Assembly (NCBI RefSeq): GCF_015291705.1
Contig: NZ_CP030050.1
Location: forward strand, 7,812,001-7,876,000
DNA: 64,000 nt
Direction: 5' to 3'
Source of the DNA: Bradyrhizobium arachidis
Lineage (GTDB): Bacteria; Pseudomonadota; Alphaproteobacteria; Rhizobiales; Xanthobacteraceae
This document shows, piece by piece, positions 1 to 8,521 of this stretch. Both the position numbers and the translations under genes were made by a program. The notes under the pieces are model-generated. The model was not told the DNA's origin. It saw nothing but the letters and a program-made list of their open reading frames with translations, and made no database searches. Position 1 is the stretch's first letter, and the number at the start of each line of letters is the position of its first letter.

Positions 1-141
1 CATCCTGAGGTGCGAGGCTTGCGATGCGGATGCATCGCGAGCCGAGCCTCGAAGGATGCACGGCCGAGATGCAGCCGGGCCGTCCATCCTTCGAGGCTCC
101 CCATGCGGCGCCGTGCGCCACATGGCTCGCACCTCAGGATG
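1..141. repeat. Nested palindromic intergenic element
   Basis: Positions 1-16 and 126-141 are a perfect 16-base inverted repeat. Inside it, 44-58 and 85-99 form a second perfect 15-base inverted repeat. The nested layout would fold as a long double hairpin. It is the only copy of this family in the window, and I see no coding sequence in it. Confidence 0.8.
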
Positions 142-252
142 ACGGGGATGCGTCGCGAGCCCGGAACATTCCGCCACGGAACCGCCCCTCCGCTCGTCCG
201 TTAGCCCTCGACACCTGCACCAGAAGCAGAGCATCGAGCCGAGCATCAAACC

Positions 253-462
253 ATGTCGGACGCCTACGATTATTTCCGCGCGCATGCGATCGCCGCCGTC
301 CGTAAGGCGCGGGCGCTGCCGCCCGGGCGTTCCAAGCAGAAGCAGCGCACGGTGGCGCGGGTCTATCATCTGCTGTCCCGCGAGGCTGCGCTCGCGCCCA
401 ACGTCCATCACCTCGACGATTTCCGCGCGGCGCGGCGGCTGGAGCGGCAGATCGGCCGCTGA
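253..462 (+). CDS. Small conserved-type hypothetical protein
   Basis: This 69-residue basic protein starts MSDAYDYFRAHAIAAVRKAR and has no signal peptide or membrane segment. It is rich in Arg and Ala, and its middle (RSKQKQRTVARVYHLLSREA) looks helical and could bind nucleic acid or another protein. That role is a guess from composition only. No strong ribosome-binding site precedes the ATG. It stands alone between a palindromic element and the dehydrogenase-like gene. I recognise no named family. I keep it because the reading frame has native codon use and no larger gene competes for the stretch. Confidence 0.5.
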   Translation: MSDAYDYFRAHAIAAVRKARALPPGRSKQKQRTVARVYHLLSREAALAPNVHHLDDFRAARRLERQIGR

Positions 463-681
463 CCTCTCCATGCAAATTTGGCCGGCTGCCATTCCGCGGG
501 AATAGACATCCGCCGAGTTCCCTGGCGGTTGACCTTTTTACCGCCAACCAGTTGGATGCGCGCGCAACGAGGCACGACATTTCATCGTTGATCTGGAGAG
601 GTCGGCGATCAGGCCTGAGCCCGCGCGGGGTTTTTGGCGATCGGCGTTGGACGGTGCCGCAGAATTCGACAGGGGCGTCTC

Positions 682-1986
682 ATGACTTTTTCCAGCATCT
701 TCGCGCAGTTCGTCGCGTTACTCGGCGGCATCGCGCTGCAATGGCGCAAACTGTCGGGCACCGAGCCCGCGCCGGCCTGGGGCCAGACGCCCGCCATTCC
801 CGAAGCCAAGCCGCAAGGCGCGATCCCGACCCTGAAGATGCCGACCGCGCGCGGCTGGAGCGAGGGCCACAAGCCGACCGTCGCGCCCGGCCTCAAGGTC
901 AACGCATTCGCGAGCGGCCTCGACCATCCGCGCTGGATCGAGGTGCTGCCCAATGGCGACGTGCTGATCGCCGAAGCGACGCAGATCGCAGGTCCCCCGC
1001 GCAGCGTGTTTCACTACGCGATGCAGGCGACGATGCGGCGCGCCGCCGCGCTCGGCGTGTCCGCCAATCGCATCACGCTGCTGCGCGACAAGGACGGCGA
1101 CGGCGTCGCCGAAGTCCGCGGCGCCTTCATGGAGAATCTCAACCAGCCGTTCGGCATGGCGCTGGTCGGCGACACTTTTTACGTCGGCAACACCGACGGC
1201 GTGATGGCCTTTCCTTACGTCGCCAATGCCGACCGCATCACCGCGCCTGGCAAGCGGCTCACCACGTTCAAGCCGAGCGGCCACTGGACGCGCAGCCTGC
1301 TGGCAAGCCCCGACGGCAAGAAGCTCTATGCCGGCGTCGGCTCGCTCAGCAACATCGCCGAGATGGGCATGGAGGTCGAGGAAGGCCGCGCCGCGGTCTA
1401 CGAGCTCGATCTCGCCGCCGGCACGCATCGCATCTTTGGTGCGGGCCTGCGCAATCCCGTAGGCCTTGCGTGGGAGCCGAATACGAGCGTGCTCTGGACC
1501 GTCGTCAACGAGCGCGACGGCCTCGGCGACGAGACGCCGCCCGATTACCTGACCTCGGTGCGCGACGGCGGCTTCTATGGCTGGCCCTATTGCTACTGGG
1601 GCAAGACGGTGGACGACCGCGTGCCGCAGGATCCGGCGATGGTGGCCAAGGCGCTGCAGCCGGACTACGCGCTCGGCGGCCACACGGCTTCGCTCGGCCT
1701 GTGCTGGATGCCCGCAGGGACCCTGCCCGGCTTCGGAGACGGCATGGTGATCGGCCAGCACGGCTCGTGGAATCGCAGCACGCTGTCCGGCTACAAGCTG
1801 GTGTTCATCCCGTTCGCGAACGGCAAGCCGTCCGGCCCCGGTCGCGACATCCTGTCGGGATTCCTGTCGCCGGACGAGAAGGAATCCTACGGCCGTCCGG
1901 TCGGCGTCGTGATCGGCCCCGACAAGAAGTCGCTGCTGATGGCCGACGACGTCGGCAACGTGATCTGGCGCGTGACGGGCGCGTAA
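682..1986 (+). CDS. PQQ-dependent sugar (sorbosone/glucose) dehydrogenase-like beta-propeller
   Basis: The product is 434 residues. I chose the ATG at 682 because AGGGGC lies about 6 bases upstream; the open frame continues to 634 without a better site. A short hydrophobic N-terminus (about residues 3-18) suggests export or anchoring. The rest fits the sorbosone-dehydrogenase/glucose-dehydrogenase family: GLDHPRWIEVLPNGDVLIAEA-like first blade, LLRDKDGDGVAE, NQPFGMAL, FGAGLRNPVGLAWEP, RDGGFYGWPYCYWG and GQHGSWNRS. Family members oxidise sugars or aldoses in the periplasm using PQQ. The actual substrate cannot be read from sequence. The gene is monocistronic, and a palindrome follows its stop. 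Confidence 0.88.
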   Translation: MTFSSIFAQFVALLGGIALQWRKLSGTEPAPAWGQTPAIPEAKPQGAIPTLKMPTARGWSEGHKPTVAPGLKVNAFASGLDHPRWIEVLPNGDVLIAEATQIAGPPRSVFHYAMQATMRRAAALGVSANRITLLRDKDGDGVAEVRGAFMENLNQPFGMALVGDTFYVGNTDGVMAFPYVANADRITAPGKRLTTFKPSGHWTRSLLASPDGKKLYAGVGSLSNIAEMGMEVEEGRAAVYELDLAAGTHRIFGAGLRNPVGLAWEPNTSVLWTVVNERDGLGDETPPDYLTSVRDGGFYGWPYCYWGKTVDDRVPQDPAMVAKALQPDYALGGHTASLGLCWMPAGTLPGFGDGMVIGQHGSWNRSTLSGYKLVFIPFANGKPSGPGRDILSGFLSPDEKESYGRPVGVVIGPDKKSLLMADDVGNVIWRVTGA

Positions 1987-1999
1987 AGCTCTATTGTCT

Positions 2000-2050
2000 G
2001 AGCATGATCTTTCCGGAAAACCGCTTCACACTTTTCCGGATCATGCTCTA
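2000..2050. repeat. GAGCATGATC-family palindrome (copy 1)
   Basis: Inverted repeat with outer arms GAGCATGAT (2000-2008) and ATCATGCTC (2040-2048) and inner arms around CCGGAAAA/TTTTCCGG. It lies between two convergent genes and its right end contains the TAG stop of the minus-strand aspartate-dehydrogenase-like gene. Related copies lie at 23355 and 24225. Confidence 0.85.
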
Positions 2051-2881
2051 GGTCCCCACGCACAGCGTGGCGCGCTGCTTGCGCAGCAGCGCGATCACGG
2101 ACAGCGCGGTGATCATTCCCGTCTTGGGGTTCTCGGACGGAACGTTCTCGATGCCCATCGAGAACCGCGCCGAATCCGCCTCCACCTCGATGCGGTGAAC
2201 ATTGCGCGTCACGGTGGGGTCGGCCCAGACCTGCATCTGAGTGCGATCGGGCCCGATGCCCGCCAGCGACAGCGCAACAGCGACATTGACGTTCGCGGGG
2301 AAGCCCTTCGCCCCCTCGCGCGCGCTGCCCTCGAACAGTTTCAGCGGCTCGCGCAGATTATCGATGTCGATCTTGTTCTGGACGATGAAGGGCGCGCCTC
2401 TCAGGCCGTCGATCGGCTTGCGCGTCACCATCTTCACCGAATGGATGGTGCCGACCGCGGCGGCGTTGACGGCATCGAGGCCGATCAGTGCGCCGGTCGG
2501 CACGAGGATGCGGCCGCCATTGGCGCGGGCGAGATCGACGAGGTCGAAATTGTCGAGCAGGCCACCGACGCTGACCACGACCGCGGCTTTGCCCCGCTTC
2601 ACCGCGGGCTCGACGATGGAACGCAGATGATTGCTCGGCGCGCATTCGACCACGATGTCGGCGGCGTCGCCGAGCTGGTCGATGGGCATAACTTTCGGCG
2701 GGCGACGCACGCTGCTCAGAAAGGCCTGATGCTTGGCGGGATCGCGCACGGCCACCGCGGACAGCGCCAATCCTTCGATGCCCTGATCCAGCGCGGTCGC
2801 GATCTTGGTGCCGATCGAGCCCAATCCGGCGATGGCAACCTGCAACTCGTTCGGCGCTTTCGATCCAGTCATCGCATCCAC
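2048..2881 (-). CDS. Aspartate dehydrogenase-like oxidoreductase (NadX family)
   Basis: The product is 277 residues, normal for the family. An N-terminal Rossmann motif AIAGLGSIGTKIA (about residues 15-27) binds NAD(P). The later signature stretches VVVSVGGLLDN, PTGALIGLDAV and FPANVNVAVALSLAGIGPD are typical of the L-aspartate dehydrogenase family. Such enzymes turn aspartate into iminoaspartate or oxaloacetate plus ammonia, and some serve NAD synthesis. No nadA or nadC neighbour is present, so a catabolic role is as likely. It starts 28 bases after the LysR gene on the same strand, so the two are probably cotranscribed. Its stop codon lies inside the palindrome at 2000-2050. Confidence 0.85.
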   Translation of the reverse strand: MDAMTGSKAPNELQVAIAGLGSIGTKIATALDQGIEGLALSAVAVRDPAKHQAFLSSVRRPPKVMPIDQLGDAADIVVECAPSNHLRSIVEPAVKRGKAAVVVSVGGLLDNFDLVDLARANGGRILVPTGALIGLDAVNAAAVGTIHSVKMVTRKPIDGLRGAPFIVQNKIDIDNLREPLKLFEGSAREGAKGFPANVNVAVALSLAGIGPDRTQMQVWADPTVTRNVHRIEVEADSARFSMGIENVPSENPKTGMITALSVIALLRKQRATLCVGT

Positions 2882-2909
2882 CTTTGGTCCAAGCCTACGT
2901 CATAGCCCC

Positions 2910-3827
2910 TCACGCCTCCCGCGCATAGCGGCGCAGGCGCGCTTCCAGCACCGCCAGCATGGCATCGCGGGCGGGATCGCGCGAGCCGCGCAGCCAGGCG
3001 GCGGCAAGCGGCAGGCGGCCGACCGGGCCGTTCTGCCTCGGCCGCAGCGGCACGAAGCGCACGCCTGAGACCGCCATCCGCGTGGTCCAGCGCGGCACGA
3101 TGGCAACGCCGAGCCTGGTTGCCACCAAGTTGATGATGGTCTGCTTCTCGTCGGCGACCTGCACGATGCGCGGCGTCAACCCGGCCTGCTCGAACAGCTT
3201 GATCGTGAGGTCGTGGCTGTGCGGCCGCGAACGGCGGTCCGGCACCAGCATCGCCTCGTCGGCGATGTCGGCGAGCGTGATCGATTTGCGCGCGGCCAGT
3301 GCGTGCCGCTGCGGGAACGCAACGATGGCGGTCTCCTGGAGCAGATCGCGGAATTCGAGCCGCTTGTCCGCACGATCGGGCGGACGGACGAAGGCGAGAT
3401 CGAGCGCGCCGGTCAAAATCTTCGGCAGCAGCCGGACGGTCTTGTCCTCCAGCAGCTGCACCGCAATCTCCGGATGCCTGGCGCGGAAATCACGCAAGAG
3501 CGGCGGCAGGAGCCCGGCTGCCGCGCTGTCGATGGCGCCGACGCGGAGCCGCCGTGCAGCCCCTGCACGCGAGCGGTTGCGCAAATTGCTTTCGACCGCC
3601 TCGACCCTGGCGAGGATGGCGCGGGCATCGCGCAGCAGCGTCGTGCCGTCGTCCGTCAGCGACACCGCGCGCGTCGTCCGCGCGAACAGCCGCGTGCCGA
3701 GGTCTTCCTCCAGCAGCCTGATCTGCCGGCCGAGCGCGGAAGGCAGCATCTGGAGCTGCTGCGCCGCGCGGCCGAAATGCAGCTGCTCGGCCGCCGCCAC
3801 GAAGCATCGAAGCTGATGCAGTTCCAT
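2910..3827 (-). CDS. LysR-family transcriptional regulator
   Basis: This 305-residue protein has the usual LysR length. Residues 1-60 form the winged helix-turn-helix (MELHQLRCFVAAAEQLHFGR, then LPSALGRQIRLLEEDLGTRLF), followed by a linker helix and a periplasmic-binding-like effector domain from about residue 90. The N-terminus resembles the BenM/CatR branch, which often senses aromatic or organic acids. It is divergent from the MFS/tartrate-dehydrogenase pair and lies just upstream of the NadX-like gene. It therefore most likely controls one or both units. The shared control region (3828-4090) also carries a palindromic element. Confidence 0.92.
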   Translation of the reverse strand: MELHQLRCFVAAAEQLHFGRAAQQLQMLPSALGRQIRLLEEDLGTRLFARTTRAVSLTDDGTTLLRDARAILARVEAVESNLRNRSRAGAARRLRVGAIDSAAAGLLPPLLRDFRARHPEIAVQLLEDKTVRLLPKILTGALDLAFVRPPDRADKRLEFRDLLQETAIVAFPQRHALAARKSITLADIADEAMLVPDRRSRPHSHDLTIKLFEQAGLTPRIVQVADEKQTIINLVATRLGVAIVPRWTTRMAVSGVRFVPLRPRQNGPVGRLPLAAAWLRGSRDPARDAMLAVLEARLRRYAREA

Positions 3828-3853
3828 TTAAGGTCCTCACGTCCACACGCAGT

Positions 3854-3938
3854 CGTCATGCCCGGGCTTGTCCCGGGATCCACGTTCTTCGTGCCGCGGG
3901 GAAAGACGTGGATGGCCGGGACAAGCCCGGCCATGACG
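3854..3938. repeat. Palindromic element with CGTCATG ends
   Basis: CGTCATG at 3854-3860 pairs with CATGACG at 3932-3938. Inner arms around GGGCTTGTCCCGG and CCGGGACAAGCCC pair as well, and a smaller stem lies in the loop. It is in the divergent region between the LysR gene and the MFS gene. Confidence 0.85.
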
Positions 3939-4090
3939 CCGTGGAAGCACGCCCTGGCGAGGATTATATCATTTTTTTGTATAAACCAGCGCCAATTGAG
4001 TATGCCTCCTGCCCCCGCCTAGGCTTGCTGCTGGCATCGACCTTCCGGGTCCGCCGACACAACAACAAACCGGAACCTGAGGAGGCCAGG

Positions 4091-5389
4091 GTGGCGAGCG
4101 AGATTCAGACGCGCGTGCTGCGCAAGATCACCTGGCGCATCGTTCCCTTCATCATGCTGCTGTACTTCGTGGCCTTCATCGACCGCGTCAACATCGGCTT
4201 TGCCTCGCTGACGATGAACAAGGACATCGGCCTGTCGTCCGCGGTCTACGGCTTTGGAGCCGGCATCTTCTTCTGGGGCTATTTCCTGTTCGAGGTGCCC
4301 TCCAACATCATCCTGCACAAGGTCGGTGCGCGGATATGGATCGCGCGGGTCATGATCACCTGGGGTCTCGTCTCGGCCGCAATGGCGTTCGTGCAAGGGG
4401 CGACCAGCTTCTACATCCTGCGCTTCCTGCTCGGCGTCGCCGAGGCCGGCTTCTTCCCCGGCATCATCCTCTATCTCTCCTACTGGTTCCCGGCGCGCCA
4501 GCGCGCCGCGGTGACCGCGCTGTTCATGGCGGCCGCGCCGCTCTCGACGGTGCTGGGCTCGCCAATCTCAGGCGCGCTGCTGGAGATGGACGGTCTGCTC
4601 GGCTTCAAGGGCTGGCAATGGCTGTTCGTGCTCGAGGCGTTGCCGGCCGTGCTGCTCGGCTTCGTCGTGCTGGGCTTTCTCACCGATCGCCCCGAGAAAG
4701 CAAAATGGCTTGCCGAGGACGAGCGCCGCTGGCTGGTCGAGACCATGAATGCGGAGACCACCAGCAAGGCCGCGACCGCAAGCCACAGCATCTGGCGCGG
4801 GCTCGCCGATCCCCGCGTGCTGGCGCTGTCGCTGATCTATTTCGGCACCTCGGCCGGCCTCTACACGCTCGGCGTCTGGGCGCCGCAGATCATCAAGCAG
4901 TTCGGCCTGTCCTCGCTCCAGGTCGGTTTCCTCAACGCATTGCCGGCAACCGCCGCCGTCGTCGCCATGATCCTGTGGGCCCGGCATTCGGACCGCACCG
5001 GCGAGCGCACCTGGCACGTCGTGTGGGCCTGCCTGATTGCGGCCGCGGGCCTCGCCTATGCCGGACTTGCCGCGGGCGTCGTCGCCGTGCTGCTCGCGCT
5101 GACGCTCGTCAACATCGGCATCTCCTCGGCCAAGCCACCGCTGTGGAGCATGCCGACGCTGTTCCTGTCCGGCCCCGCGGCTGCCGCCGGCATCGCCACC
5201 ATCAACTCGATCGGCAATCTCGGCGGCTTCGTCGGCCCCGCCATGATCGGCTGGATCAAGGACCAGACCGGCAGCTTTGTCGGCGGGCTCTATTTCGTCA
5301 GCGGCCTGCTCGTTCTCTCCGCAGCCCTCACTTTGCTATTGTCGCGCGCAAAGACTGCGCCCGTCGAACCCGTCCCGCAATCCCACTGA
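4091..5389 (+). CDS. MFS transporter, anion:cation symporter (tartrate/organic acid) type
   Basis: I start at GTG 4091 because a clear GGAGG sits 5 bases upstream (4081-4085); the longer open frame to 3908 runs back into the palindrome. The 432-residue product has about 12 membrane segments. The first carries the signature PFIMLLYFVAFIDRVNIGFA, typical of the anion:cation symporter family that takes up tartrate, phthalate, glucarate and similar acids. The tartrate/D-malate dehydrogenase follows after 21 bases, which supports uptake of tartrate or D-malate. The divergent LysR regulator is the likely controller. Confidence 0.9.
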   Translation: MASEIQTRVLRKITWRIVPFIMLLYFVAFIDRVNIGFASLTMNKDIGLSSAVYGFGAGIFFWGYFLFEVPSNIILHKVGARIWIARVMITWGLVSAAMAFVQGATSFYILRFLLGVAEAGFFPGIILYLSYWFPARQRAAVTALFMAAAPLSTVLGSPISGALLEMDGLLGFKGWQWLFVLEALPAVLLGFVVLGFLTDRPEKAKWLAEDERRWLVETMNAETTSKAATASHSIWRGLADPRVLALSLIYFGTSAGLYTLGVWAPQIIKQFGLSSLQVGFLNALPATAAVVAMILWARHSDRTGERTWHVVWACLIAAAGLAYAGLAAGVVAVLLALTLVNIGISSAKPPLWSMPTLFLSGPAAAAGIATINSIGNLGGFVGPAMIGWIKDQTGSFVGGLYFVSGLLVLSAALTLLLSRAKTAPVEPVPQSH

Positions 5390-5410
5390 CACCCCAAACG
5401 GAGCATCTTC

Positions 5411-6484
5411 ATGCGCACCCATTCGATCGCAGCCATTCCCGCCGACGGCATCGGCCCCGAGGTGATCTCGGCCGGCGTCCGCGTGCTGGAGGCTCTCGCA
5501 AAACGCAGCGGCGACCTCGCCTTCAACGTCAAAACGTTCGACTGGGGCTCGGACTATTACAAGAAGCACGGCGTGATGATGCCGGCCGACGGTCTCGCCG
5601 AGCTGAAGAAGTTCGACGCGATCTATTTCGGCGCGGTCGGCGCGCCTGATGTGCCCGACCACATCACGCTGTGGGGCCTCCGCCTGCCGATCTGCCAGGG
5701 CTTTGACCAGTATGCCAATGTGCGGCCGACCAAGATTTTGCCCGGCGTCGCCTCGCCGCTGCGCAATGTCGGCGTTGGCGATCTCGACTGGGTGATCGTG
5801 CGCGAGAATTCGGAAGGCGAATATGCCGGCATGGGCGGCCGCGCCCACAAGGGCCTGCCGGAAGAGGTCGGCACCGAGGTCGCCGTGTTCACCCGCGTCG
5901 GCGTCACCCGCATCATGCGCTATGCGTTCCAGCTGGCCCAGTCGCGCCCGCGAAAGCTGCTGACCGTGGTGACCAAGTCGAACGCGCAGCGCCATGGCAT
6001 GGTGATGTGGGACGAGATCGCCGCCGAGGTCGCGACCGAATTCCCCGACGTCACCTGGGACAAGATGCTGGTCGATGCCATGACGGTGCGCATGACGCTG
6101 CATCCGAAGAGCCTCGACACCATCGTTGCGACCAATCTGCACGCCGACATCCTCTCGGACCTTGCCGGCGCGCTGGCAGGGAGCCTCGGCGTGGCGCCGA
6201 CCGGCAACATCGATCCGCAGCGCCGCTTCCCCTCGATGTTCGAGCCGATCCATGGCTCGGCCTTCGACATCACCGGCAAGGGCATTGCCAATCCGGTCGC
6301 GACGTTCTGGACCGGCGCGCAGATGCTCGAGCATCTCGGCGAGAAGGATGCGGCTGCGCGGCTGATGAAGGCGGTCGAGCGCGTCTGCGCGGCCGGCGTG
6401 CTGACGCCAGACGTCGGTGGCAAGGCGACGACGAAGGAAGTCACGGATGCCGTGATCGACGCGATTCACGGATCGAACTTGTAG
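5411..6484 (+). CDS. ttuC: Tartrate / D-malate dehydrogenase (decarboxylating)
   Basis: The 357-residue product is close to full length for tartrate dehydrogenase/D-malate dehydrogenase of the isocitrate/isopropylmalate dehydrogenase superfamily. Visible marks are IPADGIGPEVI at the N-terminus, LPICQGFDQYANVRP for substrate binding, ENSEGEYAGMGGR, TNLHADILSDLAGALAGSLG with the metal-binding aspartates, and EPIHGSAFDITGKGIANP for NAD binding. It oxidises tartrate or D-malate with NAD and can decarboxylate. GGAG lies 8 bases before the ATG. It forms an operon with the MFS gene. The symbols ttuC and dmlA are both used for this family; which substrate dominates is not decided by the sequence. Confidence 0.9.
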   Translation: MRTHSIAAIPADGIGPEVISAGVRVLEALAKRSGDLAFNVKTFDWGSDYYKKHGVMMPADGLAELKKFDAIYFGAVGAPDVPDHITLWGLRLPICQGFDQYANVRPTKILPGVASPLRNVGVGDLDWVIVRENSEGEYAGMGGRAHKGLPEEVGTEVAVFTRVGVTRIMRYAFQLAQSRPRKLLTVVTKSNAQRHGMVMWDEIAAEVATEFPDVTWDKMLVDAMTVRMTLHPKSLDTIVATNLHADILSDLAGALAGSLGVAPTGNIDPQRRFPSMFEPIHGSAFDITGKGIANPVATFWTGAQMLEHLGEKDAAARLMKAVERVCAAGVLTPDVGGKATTKEVTDAVIDAIHGSNL

Positions 6485-6620
6485 CGGACTGAGGAGCCGG
6501 CGGTCGAACCGACATCCGACGCCAAACTGGCGGGGCCTCGCGCGCGGGAGCGTCGAGCCCCCTCCATCAACTTCGCGATCCTCTATTCCACGAACTCAAA
6601 CGACCGCCCGCGGCCCCGCC

Positions 6621-7526
6621 TCACTGGACGCCATGGCGAGCGAAGTCATCGCCGATCTTGGCCTCGATGATCCTCGCTGCCGAGATGTCGCTGTCGCCGC
6701 CGGCTTGGTCACCCTGCCTGAGCTTGGCAAGTCCGCGCCCATAAAGCGCGCTTGCCAGCTTCGGCTCGACGCGCAACGCCGCATTATAGTCGTCGATGGC
6801 CGCGGCGAGTTGGCCCATCTTCAGATGGATCAGCGCACGCGAGTCGTAGGCCGCGGCACTGTCCGATCCCGACTGGAGCGCCCTGTTGCAGTCGTCGAGC
6901 CCGGCCTCGAGATTGCCGAGGGCGGCCCGTATCCAGCAAAGTCCACTCCAGGCAAGATTCGAATTCGGATCGAGACGAATCGCCTCGTCGAAGTCGCGCG
7001 CGGCGCGCTCGTACTCGTTCATCTTAATGTAGGCTTCGGCTCGGTTGACGAAGGCACCGCCATAGTTGGGATTGAGCTTGATCGCCTCGTCGAAAGCCTT
7101 CACCGCGACGTCATACGCCCCCTTCTTCAGATAGGCCACGCCGCGATTGTTGACCGGTTTGACGTAACCCGAGGCGAGCTCGATCGCCTGATCGAAATCC
7201 TTGATCGCGAGGTCGTACTCCGCCGTCACGACGTAAGCATTGCCGCGATTGTTGTAGGCGACGGCCAGCGCGTCCGCATTGGCCTCACCCGAACCAATGA
7301 GCGCCGTACAGCCGACGATCCTGGCTTGAGGCGGAACGTCCGCGCCGTTGCACAGTTCGATGCTCTTGAGATTGCTGTTTTCCTGCGGCTGTCGCGCCGC
7401 TGCCGGTGAGCCGACCAACAGCAAAACGAGGATGGTCGCCGCGCCGTCGATGAGAGCGCCCCTCATACTCATGTCCGTATCGGCTCCCACTGCAATGGAT
7501 GACGCAGCGCGGAATCGCTTCAGCAT
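6621..7526 (-). CDS. Exported tetratricopeptide-repeat protein
   Basis: About six TPR units fill residues 85-290, each with the A/G-x-A-Y-x-x-R-G pattern followed by YDLAIKDFDQAIEL-like helices. The N-terminus carries a signal peptide with core ILVLLLVGSPAAA, so the protein is probably periplasmic. The ATG at 7526 overlaps the FecR stop by 7 bases, which suggests translational coupling. Internal ATGs at 7472 and 7466 would place the signal peptide closer to the start and are real alternatives. TPR proteins are scaffolds; here the partner may be the FecR protein just upstream or the divergent FecR-VCBS protein. No enzymatic motif is visible. Confidence 0.85.
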   Translation of the reverse strand: MLKRFRAASSIAVGADTDMSMRGALIDGAATILVLLLVGSPAAARQPQENSNLKSIELCNGADVPPQARIVGCTALIGSGEANADALAVAYNNRGNAYVVTAEYDLAIKDFDQAIELASGYVKPVNNRGVAYLKKGAYDVAVKAFDEAIKLNPNYGGAFVNRAEAYIKMNEYERAARDFDEAIRLDPNSNLAWSGLCWIRAALGNLEAGLDDCNRALQSGSDSAAAYDSRALIHLKMGQLAAAIDDYNAALRVEPKLASALYGRGLAKLRQGDQAGGDSDISAARIIEAKIGDDFARHGVQ

Positions 7527-8203
7527 CCTCGGCAGATGGTCAGCTTGCGATTGGCTGCGTCTGCGGGCTGCTGCGGCGGGGCGGCTGCACGCTTCTTCAG
7601 CGCCTTGCTCTTGCCCTCTTCGATCAGAGTGGAGAATCTGGTGGAACCATCATCCTGGATTTCGATGTGCGGCGTGGTGCCTCGGATTCCCATGGTCGCG
7701 ACGGGCGTATCCACCTTCATGTCGCCGGTCTTGGCGACCTTGCCGGCAACAAACGTGGCCGTTCCCTTGGTCAGATTGAAAAACGTCGCATTCGACTTCC
7801 CCTCCGGCTCGTACACATACTCGTCCAACGTCATGCTAGCGTTGCTGGACAGATTGAACGACGAGCCATCGGTGAAGTTGATGCTGACCCGGCTGTCGAC
7901 CTCGGTTCGCACCACGTCGCCCAGATATACGACATCGCCAACCTTGGTTTGGCCGGCCTGATCGCCAAGGCTCGCCTGGACCACGACCGCACCCTTGTGC
8001 TCGATCGTGACCACGCCGGTGACGCGGATGACCTTACCGATGAGTTTTGGCGCAACATCCTGGACGGCGGGCTTCACAGAATCGACTTGCGCTTGCGCGG
8101 GCCCAGAGAGGGTACTTGCAAATACCCAAACGAAACCGGTCGCGAAAGCTGCAATCGTCTGTCTGCACATGACCCGCCATCTCCGAGAAGATCTCGTTCG
8201 CAT
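7520..8203 (-). CDS. Secreted FecR-domain protein
   Basis: This 227-residue protein has an N-terminal signal sequence ending near GPAQAQ (about residue 39) and one FecR domain at about residues 80-190. Visible FecR marks are GDVVRTEVDSRVSINFTDGS, then TKGTATFVAG and VDTPVATMGIRGT. It lacks the N-terminal cytoplasmic and TM parts of true FecR sigma regulators, so it is probably a free periplasmic FecR-fold protein and not an iron-signalling anti-sigma factor. ATG 8170 is an alternative start. It overlaps the TPR gene by 7 bases and is divergent from a giant protein with a similar FecR domain. Confidence 0.85.
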   Translation of the reverse strand: MRTRSSRRWRVMCRQTIAAFATGFVWVFASTLSGPAQAQVDSVKPAVQDVAPKLIGKVIRVTGVVTIEHKGAVVVQASLGDQAGQTKVGDVVYLGDVVRTEVDSRVSINFTDGSSFNLSSNASMTLDEYVYEPEGKSNATFFNLTKGTATFVAGKVAKTGDMKVDTPVATMGIRGTTPHIEIQDDGSTRFSTLIEEGKSKALKKRAAAPPQQPADAANRKLTICRGC

Positions 8204-8521
8204 GGCCGCGCGATGGGCTCTTTGAACCTCGGCGGCGCCCGCACGTCGTGCATCGCGGAATCTACCACCTGAAGCGGCCCCATGGACCAGCCTACAAATG
8301 GAGTACTCCTTTTGCGTTTTCCACCGTCGCGCCGGGGCGCTTAAGCTCGCAGGAAGGGGGGCCCTGCTCCTGGCTGGCCCCGCAGGGATCGAGTTTCAAA
8401 ACGTTTTCGGCGTGCAGGGCCCAATCAGCCGACGCCAGTGCATTCTGTTTCTGTGGCGTAGGCAAGACCAACAAGACTGCGGCATCGCGCTGAGCCAGAA
8501 TTGTCCAGCAGGCGAGGCCCA
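8204..8521. other. Divergent promoter region between FecR genes
   Basis: These 318 bases separate the start codons of the two divergent FecR-domain genes and must hold both promoters. Short open frames on both strands have no family resemblance and I do not call them. The one structured site is the near-perfect palindrome at 8296-8313. Confidence 0.5.
8296..8313. promoter_or_regulatory. Candidate operator: 18-base palindrome
   Basis: GGAGTACTCC at 8300-8309 is a perfect 10-base palindrome. It extends to 18 bases with A-rich and T-rich ends and only one mismatched pair (8299/8310). It sits between the two divergent FecR genes, about 210 bases upstream of the VCBS start. No regulator gene is adjacent, so its use as an operator is an inference. 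Confidence 0.35.

Noticed and set aside
552..2051. 499-residue open frame overlapping the sugar dehydrogenase-like gene
   Set aside because: It is another frame of the same strand, extremely Arg-rich, with no domain; the frame at 682-1986 has clear motifs.
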